Assembly: GCA_029204225.1 (NCBI GenBank)
Contig: CM055098.1
Span: 23,999,367-24,063,366 of the forward strand
Length of the DNA stretch: 64,000 bases
Source: Diphasiastrum complanatum
Taxonomy: Eukaryota; Streptophyta; Lycopodiopsida; Lycopodiales; Lycopodiaceae
Reading direction: 5' to 3'
Shown here: piece after piece, positions 12,227 to 24,261 of the stretch
How the letters are laid out: each line of letters opens with the position of its first letter
Numbering within the stretch: the stretch's first letter is position 1
Program-made: the position numbers and the translations under genes
The notes under the pieces: generated by a model
What the model was told of the DNA's origin: nothing
What the model saw: the letters and a program-made list of their open reading frames with translations, nothing else
The model's database searches: none

Positions 12227-13797
12227 CGCGGTGTCAAATAGGTCCCCCTCAAATTTAAGTATTGAATCCCATATATGGTTTTAACAATAGGTCTTGGTCT
12301 TTGGTCTTGACTTTGATAGTGTGAGGAAAATGATGGGCCATGGGGGAGTTTTCATGTTTGATATCAAGCCTTTTTTAAGAAATGGTTAAGAGTGCTATCT
12401 ATGCTTTTACCTTTTAGCTATTGTGATGGTTTTTATAATTGTGACAACTTTTTAATAGATGATGTGTGTATGTTACGTAAGGTCAAGGACAAGAACGTGT
12501 CTATTTTTATTATGTTTTTTTATTGGGATTTCTTTCTTTCTTTTTTTCTCATTTTGCAATGATTTGATTGCTTTTTATTAAAGCTTGAGCGTACACAACT
12601 CATGATGATCTTGAGAGCAATTTGTTCATCTTTTATGTCCATGTCCAATTCAAAAAAATTGAAGAATTCAACTCTAGACCCTACCATGGTAGCGATAAGC
12701 TATTGTGATGATTTTCCATCAACTTATGTGTCTTTGTTATGTGAGTTCCAACACAAAGTGTTTTTTATATTCATTTTCAATATCAATCTCTATTATTTTT
12801 CATCTTGCAACAATTTGAATGCTTCTTTTACGTTTGACTGTACATGTGTATGACAAAGCTTCACGTGATCTTTCTTATCACTTTGTTTATTATGTATGTC
12901 CATGTTTAATCAAATCATGTTAAAGAATCCAAGTCTAGACACGGATGTGAAAACTGAGTTGTCAACTGATGGATCTTATATCCTTGAGGAGATAGGGACC
13001 CTCCCCATTGAATTATCTTGGGGATAGGTCAATTTTCAAATATGTTGTGTTGATTATGGTGGCTAATTATCATCTATTACATTCCCGTTCATTTGTGGAG
13101 TGCAAATCGACCAAGTCTAGTGATGAAATACTCATGTTGTACAAATCATGATCTTGCCCCATGTAGGTCACGAATCGTGGTAACTGTGATTTAATTCTTT
13201 CAATGGGGACATCAAAAGTGTCATTTTGTCTCACAAATGATAGAATATTTGGCTGATTCTTGATAGACCTATAAAGATGAGATTGGTGTTCAAACACAAT
13301 AAGGCCACACCATACCTCCATAGAAAAGTGGCCAAGTGAAAGCACTAAGAAGATGGTGTAAATCTTGAAAAATATTGTTACAACTAACAAGAGAAAGTAG
13401 GACTGGAAAATTTTATTGAATAATGATGTGTGTTTATATAGCCTAGAAAACTATATCAAGAATACAAACTTTTGGTTGGTACATATGTGATAGGGTATGT
13501 CATACTACTAGACATTGGAATTAAAAAGGTTGGCACTGGTAAAAGAGCATAACTAGATAAATGATCCTTTGATGGCATCTATAAGGCGGGAAGGGGGGGG
13601 GGGGGTGTGTGTGGGGGGAGGGGGGGGAATGTTCTACTTTGTCAAGATTTGCAACCATGCTCACGATGATGCCTTTGACTCCTAGTTGGCCTTCATATGT
13701 TCAATTTCAATTTGCATATAAGCAATTATAGTTGTAAGAATTGTGTGATCGATAACAAGTATGGAACATATGGATTGGACACATAAATTTTGGTGTT
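12227..13797. other. Unassigned AT-rich intergenic DNA left of the copia element
   Basis: No gene is recognised. A 106-codon open frame on the minus strand (13390-13070) reads like a soluble peptide after a hydrophobic start, but I know no family for it and see no supporting splice or start context. A G-rich tract at 13587-13629 (GGGAAG, a G13 run, GTGTGTG, another G run) is low-complexity sequence. After the copia target site this DNA continues at 20118. Confidence 0.5.
13587..13629. repeat. G-rich low-complexity tract
   Basis: Long G runs are broken only by TGTGTGTG and single A residues. The plus strand offers at least four G-runs in about 40 bases, so a G-quadruplex is possible. No gene is linked to it. 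Confidence 0.7.
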
Positions 13798-13802
13798 TTA
13801 TC
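13798..13802. repeat. Target site duplication (TTATC), left copy
   Basis: The five bases before the left LTR, TTATC, are repeated directly after the right LTR at 20113-20117. A 5-bp duplication is the normal footprint of Ty1/copia integrase and shows that the element inserted here as one unit. Confidence 0.9.
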
Positions 13803-14664
13803 TGATAAATTTTACAGTTTTTAGGACAATAATGATTGTACTTTACAATCATAGAGAGTTATTGGTTGCTTAATCAATGAATCTATCAAGTTCTACACAT
13901 TAGATCTTGATCTAGATTCACTACACTTGGATTTAAGCAAGAGCAATGGATCAACACATCATTTTTTAGTGAGAGCGGCTTCACACGTGTGGAGTACTGT
14001 CCACTGTACGGCCTGCACCTGAAACAACAAGTACAATGATACTAGATAGCAATCATGCATAAAAATCACAAGACAAATGACTAGAAATCTCACAAAAGTG
14101 TAGAGTGCAAAAGTCTCATCAATTTTCTTAGCAAAATGATGATCCTTTTATGGATCAAGTACATCCATGAGTCTGGTACAGTCCAGCAGGCCTTCACACG
14201 TGTGAAGAGTGCCACATCACTCATATCTATCCATTTGATCCATCCTTGATCCTTATCCAATAGTTGACCTTCTAGAATATGACTAAAATCCAAAAAGCTA
14301 GTCTCCTAGAATATAGGAATATTCCCTACAAAATAGGATCTAAGAAAAATGGTCAACTCTTATCTTCTAGTACTCTATACACACATGTGAACATCCACTT
14401 GCCATGTGGGAGCATTTACTCATGCACATGCAAGGAAAAGCTAATTTGTAGGTGACTAGTCAACTTGACTAAAAACTAGTCATTTCATGTTCACACTAAC
14501 TAGAATGATACAAAATCAATTTGGATATATACAAACATGAAAAGTACATCCTTTCACACATGGGAACATGCTCCACACGTGTGAAATCATATCATCAACA
14601 TATTCTAATGTTTGATCAATATTTACATGAACCAATGTCAAGTGAGAAGTGACAATTTTCAACA
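13803..14664 (-). repeat. Copia 3' LTR
   Basis: On the plus strand it begins TGATAAATTTT and ends TTTTCAACA. It is the 3' LTR because the coding strand is minus. It contains three CACACGTGTG palindromes (13982, 14195, 14574) and related CACATGTG/CACATGGG sites. It differs from the other LTR at three positions. Confidence 0.96.
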
Positions 14665-14677
14665 CTCCTCCTCACTT
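14665..14677 (-). other. Copia polypurine tract
   Basis: On the minus strand AAGTGAGGAGGAG lies directly before the 3' LTR and just after the gag-pol stop codon. It would prime plus-strand DNA synthesis. Position and composition fit the family rule. Confidence 0.88.
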
Positions 14678-17600
14678 CTAACTTGGCAAATCTAGTGTAC
14701 ATCTATCTACAATTCCAAGAGCATATCTTAACTTAAAAAATGGATCTTTGGACAATGGTTTGGTTAAGATATCAGCTATGCATTCGGATGATGGTACATG
14801 ATGTAGTTGCACTTCCTTGGATTGTACCTTCTCCCTCACAAAGTGGTGAGCTATCTCAATATGCTTTGTTCTAGCATGGAAGATAGGATTTGAAGCAATT
14901 TGTTGAGAAGCTTGATTGTCACAAAATATGTAAGGGATCTCCTCGGCCTCTAGCACATGTAGTTCCATCAAGAGTCTTCTTAGCCATAAGAGCTCTTTGG
15001 TTGTTGAAGTCAATGCCTTGTACTCGGCTTCACAAGAAGATAGTGAGATTGTATCTTGCTTTTTGGAAAGCCAAGATATCACTCCTCCACAAAGAAATGT
15101 TGCAAATGCACTAATGGACTTCCTATCCATCTTGTCACCTGCAAAATCTGAATCCGAGTAGGCTCTCAAGTGCAAGTTAGATCCTTCATAAAGTATACCA
15201 AAAAATCTAGTACTAGAAACATATCTAAGTACTCTCTTGGCACTTTTCCAATGATGAATTAAAGGAGCTTGCATACTTTGACTCAACTTGCTTACACAAA
15301 AACTTAAGTCAGGTCTAGTGATGGTTAAATAGATTAGAGAGCCTATAAGCTTCCTAAAGAGAGTGATGTCCTCAAAGGATGCTTCATCACCTTCATTAGT
15401 TGCTTTCACAACATGCTCCATAGGGGTGTCAATCCCCTTACAATCTTTCATACCAAATCTTTCAAGAATGGAAGTAGCATACTTAGATTGACTTATGAAA
15501 GTACAATTGCTACTTCTAGACACTTCTATCCCAAGTATAAACTTTAGGAAGCCTAGATCTACCATCTTGAACTCACTAGATAAGTCAACTTTTACTTTGC
15601 CTATGCCATCATCATCATTTCCTGTCATAATGATGTCATCAACATAAAGAACCAAAATGATGATCTTTCCTTCATTACATTTGAAATATAAAGAAGGTTC
15701 ATAAGCACTTAGTACAAAGCCAAGGGAATAGAGAAAATCATGCAACCTAGAGTACCAAGCTCTAGGTGCTTGCTTCAAGCCATATAGGCTCTTCCTTAAG
15801 TAGCACACCTTTTGCTCCTCACCAATCTTGATGAAGCCCTCGGGTTGCATCATGTAGATTTCCTCTTCTAAGAAGCCATTCAAGAAGGCATTTGTCACAT
15901 CCATTTGGTAGAGATCCCATTTGAACAAAGTAGCAATGCAAATGATTAATCTAATAGTTACAAGCTTAGCTACAGGTGCAAATGTTTCTTCATAATCCAA
16001 TCCTTTTATTTGAAGAAATCCCTTAGCAACAAGCCTAGCTTTGTATTTACTAATAGATCCATCTTGATTGTACTTAATTCTATAAATCCACTTACATGCA
16101 AGTGGTTTCTTTCCTCTTGGAAGATTTACAAGATTCCAAGTATGATTTTCTTCTAATGCATCATACTCTACTTGCATTGCATCTCTCCAAACTTTAGATT
16201 TACATGCTTCTTCAAAAGATGATGGTTCTTCAATCAATGTAGCTAAAAAAGAGTAAGAGGTAGAAGATGTAGAGCCTTCCTTTTGCTTTCCCTTGTCCAC
16301 ATAGGTAAGCCTTGAGGGCTCGGCCTTGCTCCTTGATGATCTTCTTGGCCCCTTTTGACTTGGATCCAAATCTCCATCCTCGGGTTTGTCATGATCCTCC
16401 TCGGGTTTGTCAAGATCCTCCTCGGATTTGTCAAGATCTTCAATGCACAATGGGTTAGATCCATTTGACAAGCTCTTAGCAAATTGTGACTCATCAAAAA
16501 GTACATCCTTGCTTACCTTTACTTTCTTGGATGTAGGATCATATATCCTATATCCCTTGCTATTTTCTCAATAGCCAACAAAGATTCCTTTGAAGGAGGT
16601 AGCATCTTCTTTCCTTCTAGTCTCCAAAGGAATGTGTACATAACAAGTACATCCAAAGATCTTAAAATATTTTACATTGGGTTTCTTATCAAACAAGGCT
16701 TGATAAGGTGAGATCCCATCTATAGCACTACTAGGAAGTCTATTACACAAATAATTAGCACATGTTATGGCTTTTCCCCAAAATGAGATGGGAAGTGATG
16801 CATCAAGCCTCAAGGACTTTGCACACTCACATAGACTCCTATTTTTCCTCTCGGCCACCCCATTTTGTTGAGGGGTGTAGGAACAAGTGTATTGTAACTT
16901 AATACCATTGATCTCACAAAAGTCTTTCATTTTATTGGAGGTGTACTCTCCTCCATTATCACATCTTAGTGCTTTGATAGAAGTACTAAGTTGTTTCTCT
17001 ACTAGAGACTTGAACTTAATGAAAGCTTCATAAACAAGATTTTTCTTTGATAGTAACTCAATCCATGTGAATCTAGTACAATCATCTATAAAAGTTACAT
17101 ACATCAAGGAACCTCCATTACTTGCATGTGAAAAACTATGTACATCAGAATGTATGAGATCCAAGGGAGAGAGAGATCTTGATGAAGATTTCTTGTAAGA
17201 AGATTTGTGTGACTTTGCAAGGCCACATGCCTCACACATTTTTCCACACTTCTTGAAAGCTCTTGGTAGGCCGAGAGCTAGTTCCTTGCTTGCCATTGAC
17301 TCCATAGATTGAAGATTAGGATGGCCTAATCTCTTATGCCAAAGCTCCACTTGAGTTAGCTCCTCCCTAGCCAAGTTCACACTTTCACTTGCAACATTAG
17401 CATCCAACTTGAAAAGTCTACCTTGCTTAATGCCACTAGCTATGCACTTATCATTTTTCAAGATGGAACAAACTCCATTCTTGAAATGTACATCTAGTCC
17501 ATTGTCCATTAATTGTCCTACACTAAGCAAGTTTCTTGAAATGGTAGGAACATACAAAACATTATCTAGATCTATCCTTTTAGATGTGCCTAAACAAAGA

Positions 17601-18658
17601 GGTATAGATCCTATGCCATCTATCTTGCATGCTTGATCACTAGCAGTGTATATTGACTTCTTAGAGTCATTACAAGATAGAAGAGTAGAAAAATAATGCT
17701 TGTTAAAGGACATGTGGGAACTAGCCCCACTATCTATCCACCATGTGTCTTGACTTGAAGTTGGTGTAGATGCAACCATTAAGGATGTGTTGAATCCATC
17801 CTCATATTCTTCCTCTTGAGCAATGTTCCCTTGATCTCCTTTGGCTTGTTGATTCTTCTTCAAGTAGCATTCTGAGGCAAAGTGTCCTTTCTTTCCACAA
17901 AAGAAACACTTTAGTTTTGCCTTGTTCTTCACTTTGCCTTTGGAGGTAGATCCTCCATTCTTCATCTCGGCCTCCTTGCCTTGATTTTTCTTGAATGGAT
18001 TTTGCTTTTTCTTGCCTTTAGATGTAAAGTTAGCTTTCTCCTCTCCTCCATTAAGTGACATGCTATCCATTCTTGTCTTGAGGTGTAGAAGCCTACTCTC
18101 CTCGGCCACAAGAACATTGTGCAACTTTTCAATGGATGGAAGAGAGTCTTGAATGGCAAATGATTGGACTAAGTTGGTAAACTCATCACTTAGACCATTC
18201 AAAATGATTTGTACTAGTTCTTGATCTTGGATCTTCTCTCCTATTGCACTTAACTCCTTGTTAAGAGATTTGATCCTAAGAACATACTCTTGTCCACTCT
18301 CTCCACTTCCTTTCATGCTTTGGAAAACTTGATTTCTTAGCATGAGGATTCTTGAAGTATTGTTGGATTCATAAATGCTCTTTAATGAATCCCAAGCCTC
18401 TTTGGATGAGGTACAAGAAGACACCTCTTTCAAGAGGTCATTGCATACATTTAACTTTATGCAATGTAGAGCTAATCTTGCTCTCTTCTTGTATTTGGCT
18501 TGTTCTTGGGGAGTTTGAGGCTCTTCCTCTACTCCTTGAACTATGTCATATAGATCATGGATCACTAGGAGTGATTCCATTCTCACTTTCCAAATGGAAT
18601 AATTTGTGGAAGTGAGTCTCTCACTTGGTTCCATCAAATATCCACCCATGGATGACAT
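14678..18658 (-). pseudogene. Copia gag-pol polyprotein, single frame with one internal TGA
   Basis: One frame of 1326 codons from the ATG at 18658 to the TAG at 14678, interrupted only by a TGA at 16570-16568, between integrase and reverse transcriptase; both sides are in the same frame. Order: Gag (UBN2-type, residues 1-240), CCHC zinc knuckle CFFCGKKGHFASEC (about 249-262), aspartic protease WWIDSGASSHM (about 304), GAG-pre-integrase HHCC region (LWHKRLGHPN, about 440), integrase core with Asp in LIHSDVHS, Asp in CDNGGEYTS and Glu in QQNGVAERKNR, then after the stop a charged repeat (DKPEEDL-like), RT with LYVDDIIM, and RNase H with SDSDFAGD. All catalytic motifs are present. Readthrough would be needed for a full product; otherwise this copy is non-autonomous or newly broken. 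Confidence 0.93.
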
Positions 18659-19238
18659 TTTAGAATGAATGCTCTTTTAAAAATCACAAAGATTTTTGAA
18701 TTTTAAAAGATCTATGAAGTGGCCTAAAGCTTACTAGAATGCCTATAGGCTTGTCTCTATCAAACTAACACACAAGCTTGAATGATACTCAAAGATCTTA
18801 CCAAAAATTTCTAGCTTTCACTCACAAAAAAATTGCTTTACACTTTTCTTAGAGATTTCACTTCAACTAAGGATCTGAACAAATCAGCCTCTTAGATCTG
18901 ATCTTAGACTCTAAAAAGAAATGCTTCAATGATCCAAAACACTATTTGGTCATAGGCATTAGTTAGAATGAATCTAGATCAATACTATGCTTCAAAAAGC
19001 ACCAAAAATGAACTAGTATTGTGATTTTGGGACCAAAAAACACAAAGTAACTTGAATTGAAAGTTGTTGTACGGTTTCACACGTGTGAAAAGTACATACA
19101 CAGCCTCCAAGTCGTTTTGATCCAAATGATTACAAGCTATCACTCTAGAAGAACTCGCCCTCACTAGTATTGGCCAAAAAACAAATTTTGCCAATGATCT
19201 TTACAAGATTTATGATTCAATGATCACTCTCTTACTTA
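18659..19238 (-). other. Copia 5' leader
   Basis: Untranslated leader between the primer binding site and the gag ATG. It is AT-rich with no long frame. It contains a perfect 16-bp palindrome TTTCACACGTGTGAAA at 19075-19090, the same motif found in the LTRs. I see no splice signal I would trust. Confidence 0.8.
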
Positions 19239-19250
19239 GCTCTGATACCA
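19239..19250 (-). other. Copia primer binding site, tRNA-iMet type
   Basis: On the minus strand TGGTATCAGAGC follows the 5' LTR directly. This is the classic plant copia primer site, complementary to the 3' end of initiator methionine tRNA. Confidence 0.95.
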
Positions 19251-20112
19251 TGATAAATTTTACAGTTTTTAGGACAATAATGATTGTACTTTACAATCAT
19301 AGAGAGTTATTGGTTGCTTAATCAATGAATCTATCAAGTTCTACACATTAGATCTTGATCTAGATTCACTACACTTGGATTTAAGCAAGAGCAATGGATC
19401 AACACATCATTTTTTAGTGAGAGCGGCTTCACACGTGTGGAGTACTGTCCACTATACGGCCTGCACCTGAAACAACAAGTACAATGATACTAGATAGCAA
19501 TCATGCATAAAAATCACAAGACAAATGACTAGAAATCTCACAAAAGTGTAGAGTGCAAAAGTCTCATCAATTTTCTTAGCAAAATGATGATCCTTTTATG
19601 GATCAAGTACATCCATGAGTCTGGTATAGTCCAGCAGGCCTTCACACGTGTGAAGAGTGCCACATCACTCATATCTATCCATTTGATCCATCCTTGATCC
19701 TTATCCAATAGTTGACCTTCTAGAATATGACTAAAATCCAAAAAGCTAGTCTCCTAGAATATAGGAATATTCCCTACAAAATAGGATCTAAGGAAAATGG
19801 TCAACTCTTATCTTCTAGTACTCTATACACACATGTGAACATCCACTTGCCATGTGGGAGCATTTACTCATGCACATGCAAGGAAAAGCTAATTTGTAGG
19901 TGACTAGTCAACTTGACTAAAAACTAGTCATTTCATGTTCACACTAACTAGAATGATACAAAATCAATTTGGATATATACAAACATGAAAAGTACATCCT
20001 TTCACACATGGGAACATGCTCCACACGTGTGAAATCATATCATCAACATATTCTAATGTTTGATCAATATTTACATGAACCAATGTCAAGTGAGAAGTGA
20101 CAATTTTCAACA
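19251..20112 (-). repeat. Copia 5' LTR
   Basis: Same length and ends as the left LTR, and three substitutions from it. As the 5' LTR it should carry the promoter of the element on the minus strand. The three CACACGTGTG palindromes are at 19430, 19643 and 20022, so they precede or overlap the transcription unit. Confidence 0.96.
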
Positions 20113-20117
20113 TTATC
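20113..20117. repeat. Target site duplication (TTATC), right copy
   Basis: Direct repeat of the five bases at 13798-13802, flanking the intact copia element. Confidence 0.9.
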
Positions 20118-21456
20118 TACATGTATGCTTTTGGGACATTGTAGTCAAATCTATTTTGGCGATAACTCTTGTGATAGTTATGGTATATGTTTGAGAGTTG
20201 CAATGAAAGAAGCTTTTTTTATGGTCATGACTTGAGTTTGGAGATTGAACTAGTTTAGATCACAACTTCTGCATGTGTATGTTGGGGTGTTATCTATATG
20301 ATCATAATAATTACTACTTGTTATGTTTTCTACATGTGTTCGTTCGTTGTGAAAAGGTTTTGATTTTTAGTTCACGTAGTTCAATTTTTAATACTAGCGT
20401 ATGTGCAACATTTTTCACTGAAATGTGTTTTGAACTTTGTGTCTCACTAATTACGTGACGCATGGCATTAATTTTTGTGTTTGTCCAAAATTGGCAAATT
20501 GTGCCATTTGTGTGCAAGGGTAGTTCATTTCTACAATATTTAGTAACATAATGCATTGTTGGGTTGTATTGTTGTACACAAAATTCATATTTGAACAATT
20601 GCGCCGACCACATTAAGCAAAATGGATTGTAAAATATATTTGGAGAATATGTTGTTCAATACATAATCAAAATATGTGCATGTATTGTGGATGTTTGTAT
20701 GGCGTGTTTCATAAACTTTGTTTGCAAAACAATTTGTCTACTATCACGTCTTCTATACATCATTCCTTACTTCACATTCTCTAAAAAGTTTGCAAAACAA
20801 TCTGTCTACTATCACATCTTCTATACATCATTCCTTACTTCACATTCTCTAAAAAGTTTGATGACAAGACGTCTCTTCGGAAGTTGTCAAGAAATAAAAA
20901 CACCATGAAAACTTCTTCATTCTTTGAAAAGGGTGAACCCATAGTTCGAATTCAACTATATAACGTAGTCAATATTCATCCATGACAAAATATTGCTAGC
21001 AATTTACAAATAAGTATGTGCACACTAGTAGTGGGATTTCAAGATAGTGGTTTTCCATTTTGTTTGAGAACAGGGCCATCTTTGCAGTCATCTCGTTGAC
21101 ATGTCGACCTTATTATTTTGTCTGAGGGGATTGACACTTTTGGCGATATTGTCATTGATGATCCCTCTTTATAAAACCTTCTTCAACATTCTTCCACCAT
21201 GCAAGGGGATGCGGTATCTCACGTAGCTCGAGAGAAGGATAGAGATTACAATGACAGTGCATCTAGTAAAGAACTTTATCCCCTTTGTTATGGAAACATA
21301 TGGATGCCCTCACAAAAAATTTAAAGATTTTTTCTCGATATGTGCAAAGTTATTGTGAAATGTCAGGGGAAAATGGTATATCACCATCTGTCATTGTATA
21401 TTTCTATTATCAACGTATCTTCACCATTGTAGCCACTAAGAAATTCACGTACAGAT
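20118..21456. other. Unassigned DNA between copia and gypsy family A
   Basis: AT-rich sequence without a recognised gene. It continues the target DNA left of the copia insertion. It includes a 68-bp tandem duplication (annotated separately). From about 21120 the sequence may already belong to the gypsy element, but it does not resemble the equivalent upstream part of the second family A copy at 62.9-63.1 kb. Confidence 0.5.
20720..20855. repeat. Tandem duplication, 2 x 68 bp
   Basis: GTTTGCAAAACAAT... occurs at 20720 and 20788, with the beginning of a third copy (GTTTG) at 20856. The copies differ at only two or so positions (T/C transitions), so the duplication is recent. Confidence 0.9.
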
Positions 21457-22446
21457 ATGAATGATCAGTTGCATCATCATGAAGAACCCTTCAAAATGAT
21501 TCAACTGGAAGCGCCACAAACAGAACTGCTCATGAATATTTTGTCTAGCAAGACCAATATTTCATCGAGAGAGTTCCTGAAGTTGGTGCCAAAAGCAAAA
21601 GAAGTCTTAGCGCAAAAGTTAGCTCAAGTAGAACCAGAAGTCCATCAGGAGCCACTTTTTTGTGCTGGATTTGAAGAATCTAATGAAGTACTCCATGTCG
21701 GTGTCGCTTGGGAAAGTGAACAAAAGAATATCACTCTACCGATACAACATAGACAATTTACTAAGGAAGCAGCCGTGATAGATGGCGGTTCAGGAGTTAA
21801 CCTGCTTTCTACAAAGCTATGTGCAAAATGGGGCCTTACAAAGATCAAGCCTGTGACTTTTGCCATTAAGCTAGCTGATCAAATGACAGTTCGTCTGCGA
21901 GGAATGGTTGAAGATATATCTGTCAGAATTGCAGGAGTACAGTTTGTCATTACTTTCGTATTAATGTACTTACCAGAACCACCAAATGTCTACCAAGTCC
22001 TATTGGGACGTCCATGGTTACGAGTTGCGCAAGTAATTCATAACTGGGGTACTGGAAAAATCACTTTTGAAAATCGTGAACGTGCAGTCAAAGTTGACCT
22101 TGCAACTTGGACTATCAAACCAGTGGTTCAAAAAGAGGATGATGATTCATCAACAATGGATCATACTTGTGACCGGCCAGATAAAAATTTGGGAGTTCAT
22201 TACATTTCTCAAACAGATACTGTCAATAGAAATGAAACTCTTGCAATGATTGATTGTACAGCGAGATATATGTGTCAACGAGATAATCAATCAGATTTGA
22301 GTGAGATTTCATTATTAGATCGAACTTTGGATACATCGATCATGTTTCCATTGAATGTGCTGAATTTAGCCTGGATATCAACGGAACCTTTACCAGATCC
22401 AATTGAAGATGATCTCATAACCTGTGAGTCATGCCTTGACTTATGA
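21457..22446 (+). pseudogene. Ty3/gypsy family A: Gag C-terminus and retropepsin fragment
   Basis: An open stretch of 329 codons. The central part (about residues 105-210) looks like a retroviral-type aspartic protease: VIDGGSGVNLLS in the active-site position (the usual Asp-Ser/Thr-Gly is Asp-Gly-Gly here) followed by flap-like strands and QVLLGRPWLRVAQVIHNW. The same block, more damaged, occurs at 63.4-63.75 kb, defining family A. It is followed in another frame by a Lys/Ser/Pro-rich linker (22424-22843). It belongs to one decayed element reading rightward to RT and integrase. Confidence 0.85.
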
Positions 22447-22843
22447 TGACAATGCAAAACTTATGGATGAGCAGATTCTCACTCATATGGATCCGACCAA
22501 ATTTGGAGTGCATAATGTTCCTGATGAACTAACAATAAAACCATCCAAAGCAGTTATATTGAAAGAAGATAGGATCACAGGATCAATGACAAAGAAACAA
22601 GCCAAGCAACATTATAATACGGTCCTAAAATGGGAAAATCCCCCTCAAAAGATTGATTCAGAGAATGTGCCACCCTTACTGGATAAACGCAAAGAGAAAG
22701 TTGAGGATGATTCTACAAGTCAAAATTCTAGCAAGGCATCATCATCTCGGAAGTCATCACCTCCACGATCAATTCCTGCTAAGAAGGCTAAGCCAAGATC
22801 CAAGACAAGTCCTTTCGAAAAGGAACAAGTAGATGTGGTCTAG
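22424..22843 (+). pseudogene. Gypsy family A: protease-RT linker
   Basis: 139 codons rich in Lys, Ser and Pro, in a different frame from the protease stretch and overlapping it by a few codons. Its position between protease and RT in a gypsy polyprotein is the only support for its role. The frame change suggests a frameshift mutation in this copy. Confidence 0.6.
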
Positions 22844-22849
22844 CATGAT

Positions 22850-23848
22850 ATGCCCGAGTATTTTAAACATTATACATTGGATGATGTGGTTATCATGTTA
22901 CCTAAAGCACATCGTGAACCTGAAGAACATGTGCCAGACTCAAAAGATGTTTATGATGGTCCAGCTAGGACACAGCCAATGAATCTTGTTGAGCTAGGAA
23001 AACCAGAAAAGATTGTGCAAGTTGGATCACAACTTAATCCTGAACAGTATCAAGCACTCCGCATGTTACTTATTAAGTATCAAGATTTCTTTGCATGGAC
23101 TTATCAAGATCTGAAGGGTATTCCGACGTCAGTTATTGAACATACCATCCCTTTAGTACCTGATGCAGTTCCAAAGGTTACAAAGTTCTATTGCTATAAT
23201 CCTAATGTTGCGGATCTAATAAAGAAAGAACTTCAAAGACTGCTTCACGTCGATTTCATTTATGAGATCGAGCATATCAAATGGATCTCACCGATTGTCA
23301 TTGTTCCTAAGAAGAATGGGAAATTGAGAATTTGTGTGAATCTCAAGGCTTTGAACAAAGTGACGCGGAAGGATCACTTTCTGTTACCTTTTATTGAAAT
23401 CATTTTGGATCGCCTTGGTGGAGCGGAAGCTTATAGTTTCCTAGATGGATTTAGTGGTTACAACCAGGTTAAGATTGCACCTGCAGATCGCCACAAAATA
23501 GCTTTTGCAACATAATGGGGCACCTATGCTTACAAAGTAATGTCGTTTGGACTCTGTAATGCACCAGGTTCGTTCCAAAGAGTAATGCAATTTGCTTGTA
23601 AAGATTATCTACAGAAATTTCTTGAAATTTACTTGGATGACATGGGAGTCCATAGAACAGATGTAGACCACCTGGATCGATTAGAAAAAATATTTGAAAG
23701 ATGTCGCAAATATCAAATTTCTCTAAATCTAGAAAAATGTCAGATATGGGTTTCCCACGGAGTTGTGCTTGGCCATGTGATATCAAGACATAGTATTGCC
23801 ACAGATTATTTTTTTATACGGATCATCAACCGTTACTTTACTTGGTAA
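22850..23848 (+). pseudogene. Gypsy family A: reverse transcriptase, with stop and truncated thumb
   Basis: Clear Ty3/gypsy RT: WISPIVIVPKKNGKLRICVN, LNKVTRKDHFLLPFIE, FLDGFSGYNQVKIA, then an in-frame TAA at about 23513, then WGTYAYKVMSFGLCNAPGSF and YLDDMGVH in the YxDD position (usual second half of the motif changed from the family's D-D-hydrophobic pattern). It continues to the thumb (LEKCQIW, LGHVIS) at about 23780, where it joins directly to the middle of RNase H. The copy is inactive. Confidence 0.92.
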
Positions 23849-24261
23849 ACAAGACATGCAATACTGGACATATTGCAAGATGGTTATTATTATTGACTGA
23901 ATTTGACTTTTGAATTGTGGTTCGAAAGGGGAAGCAACATTATCTAGCCGATCACGTTTCGCGAATCGAATCTGCACCAGTTAATACTGAAGTGGATGAT
24001 GAATTATCAGATGCTGCATTGTTCTATGTAGAAGCAGTACTTGAGTGGGCAGCGGATATTGTTGAGTACCTGATGCTAGGACAACCAAATGACTCTTTGA
24101 CAAAAGTACAGAAGAGGCAATTGACTCATGAGACTCAACCTTATCAATTGATTGCAGGACAATTGTATCGACGTGGATCAGACAATATTCTACGTAGATG
24201 TGTTTTACCGCATGAAGTCCCAGATTTAATTATATTTTCACATGATGGCATGGGCGGATGA
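23805..24261 (+). pseudogene. Gypsy family A: RNase H C-terminal half and integrase zinc region
   Basis: In the frame through 23812 the sequence reads YTDHQPLLYLVNK and on to HYLADHVSRI, the C-terminal half of RNase H; the N-terminal half, with its first catalytic residues, is missing. A TGA lies in between at about 23912. Then LYRRGSDNILRRCVLPHE begins the integrase H2C2 zinc region, which breaks into other frames after 24240. Confidence 0.85.

Larger units (their letters stand above)
13803..20112 (-). mobile_element. Complete young Ty1/copia LTR retrotransposon, 6.3 kb
   Basis: The element has two 862-bp LTRs with TG...CA ends, a 5-bp target duplication, a primer binding site matching tRNA-iMet, a polypurine tract, and gag-protease-integrase-RT-RNase H in the copia order on the minus strand. 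I count three differences between the LTRs, all transitions (near 14009, 14179 and 14347 against their partners), which implies a recent insertion. The internal frame has one in-frame TGA and otherwise appears undamaged. It sits upstream of ATXR3 in unassigned DNA. Confidence 0.97.

Noticed and set aside
11926-12252. Lys/Glu-rich nuclear-type protein on the plus strand, or a Pro/Phe/Cys-rich one on the minus strand
   Set aside because: The composition follows from GAA/CTT trinucleotide runs; a 5' leader of ATXR3 explains it better.
14090-14293. 67-codon frame in the left LTR, repeated at 19538-19741
   Set aside because: It occurs twice only because the LTRs are duplicates; there is no sign of coding beyond that.
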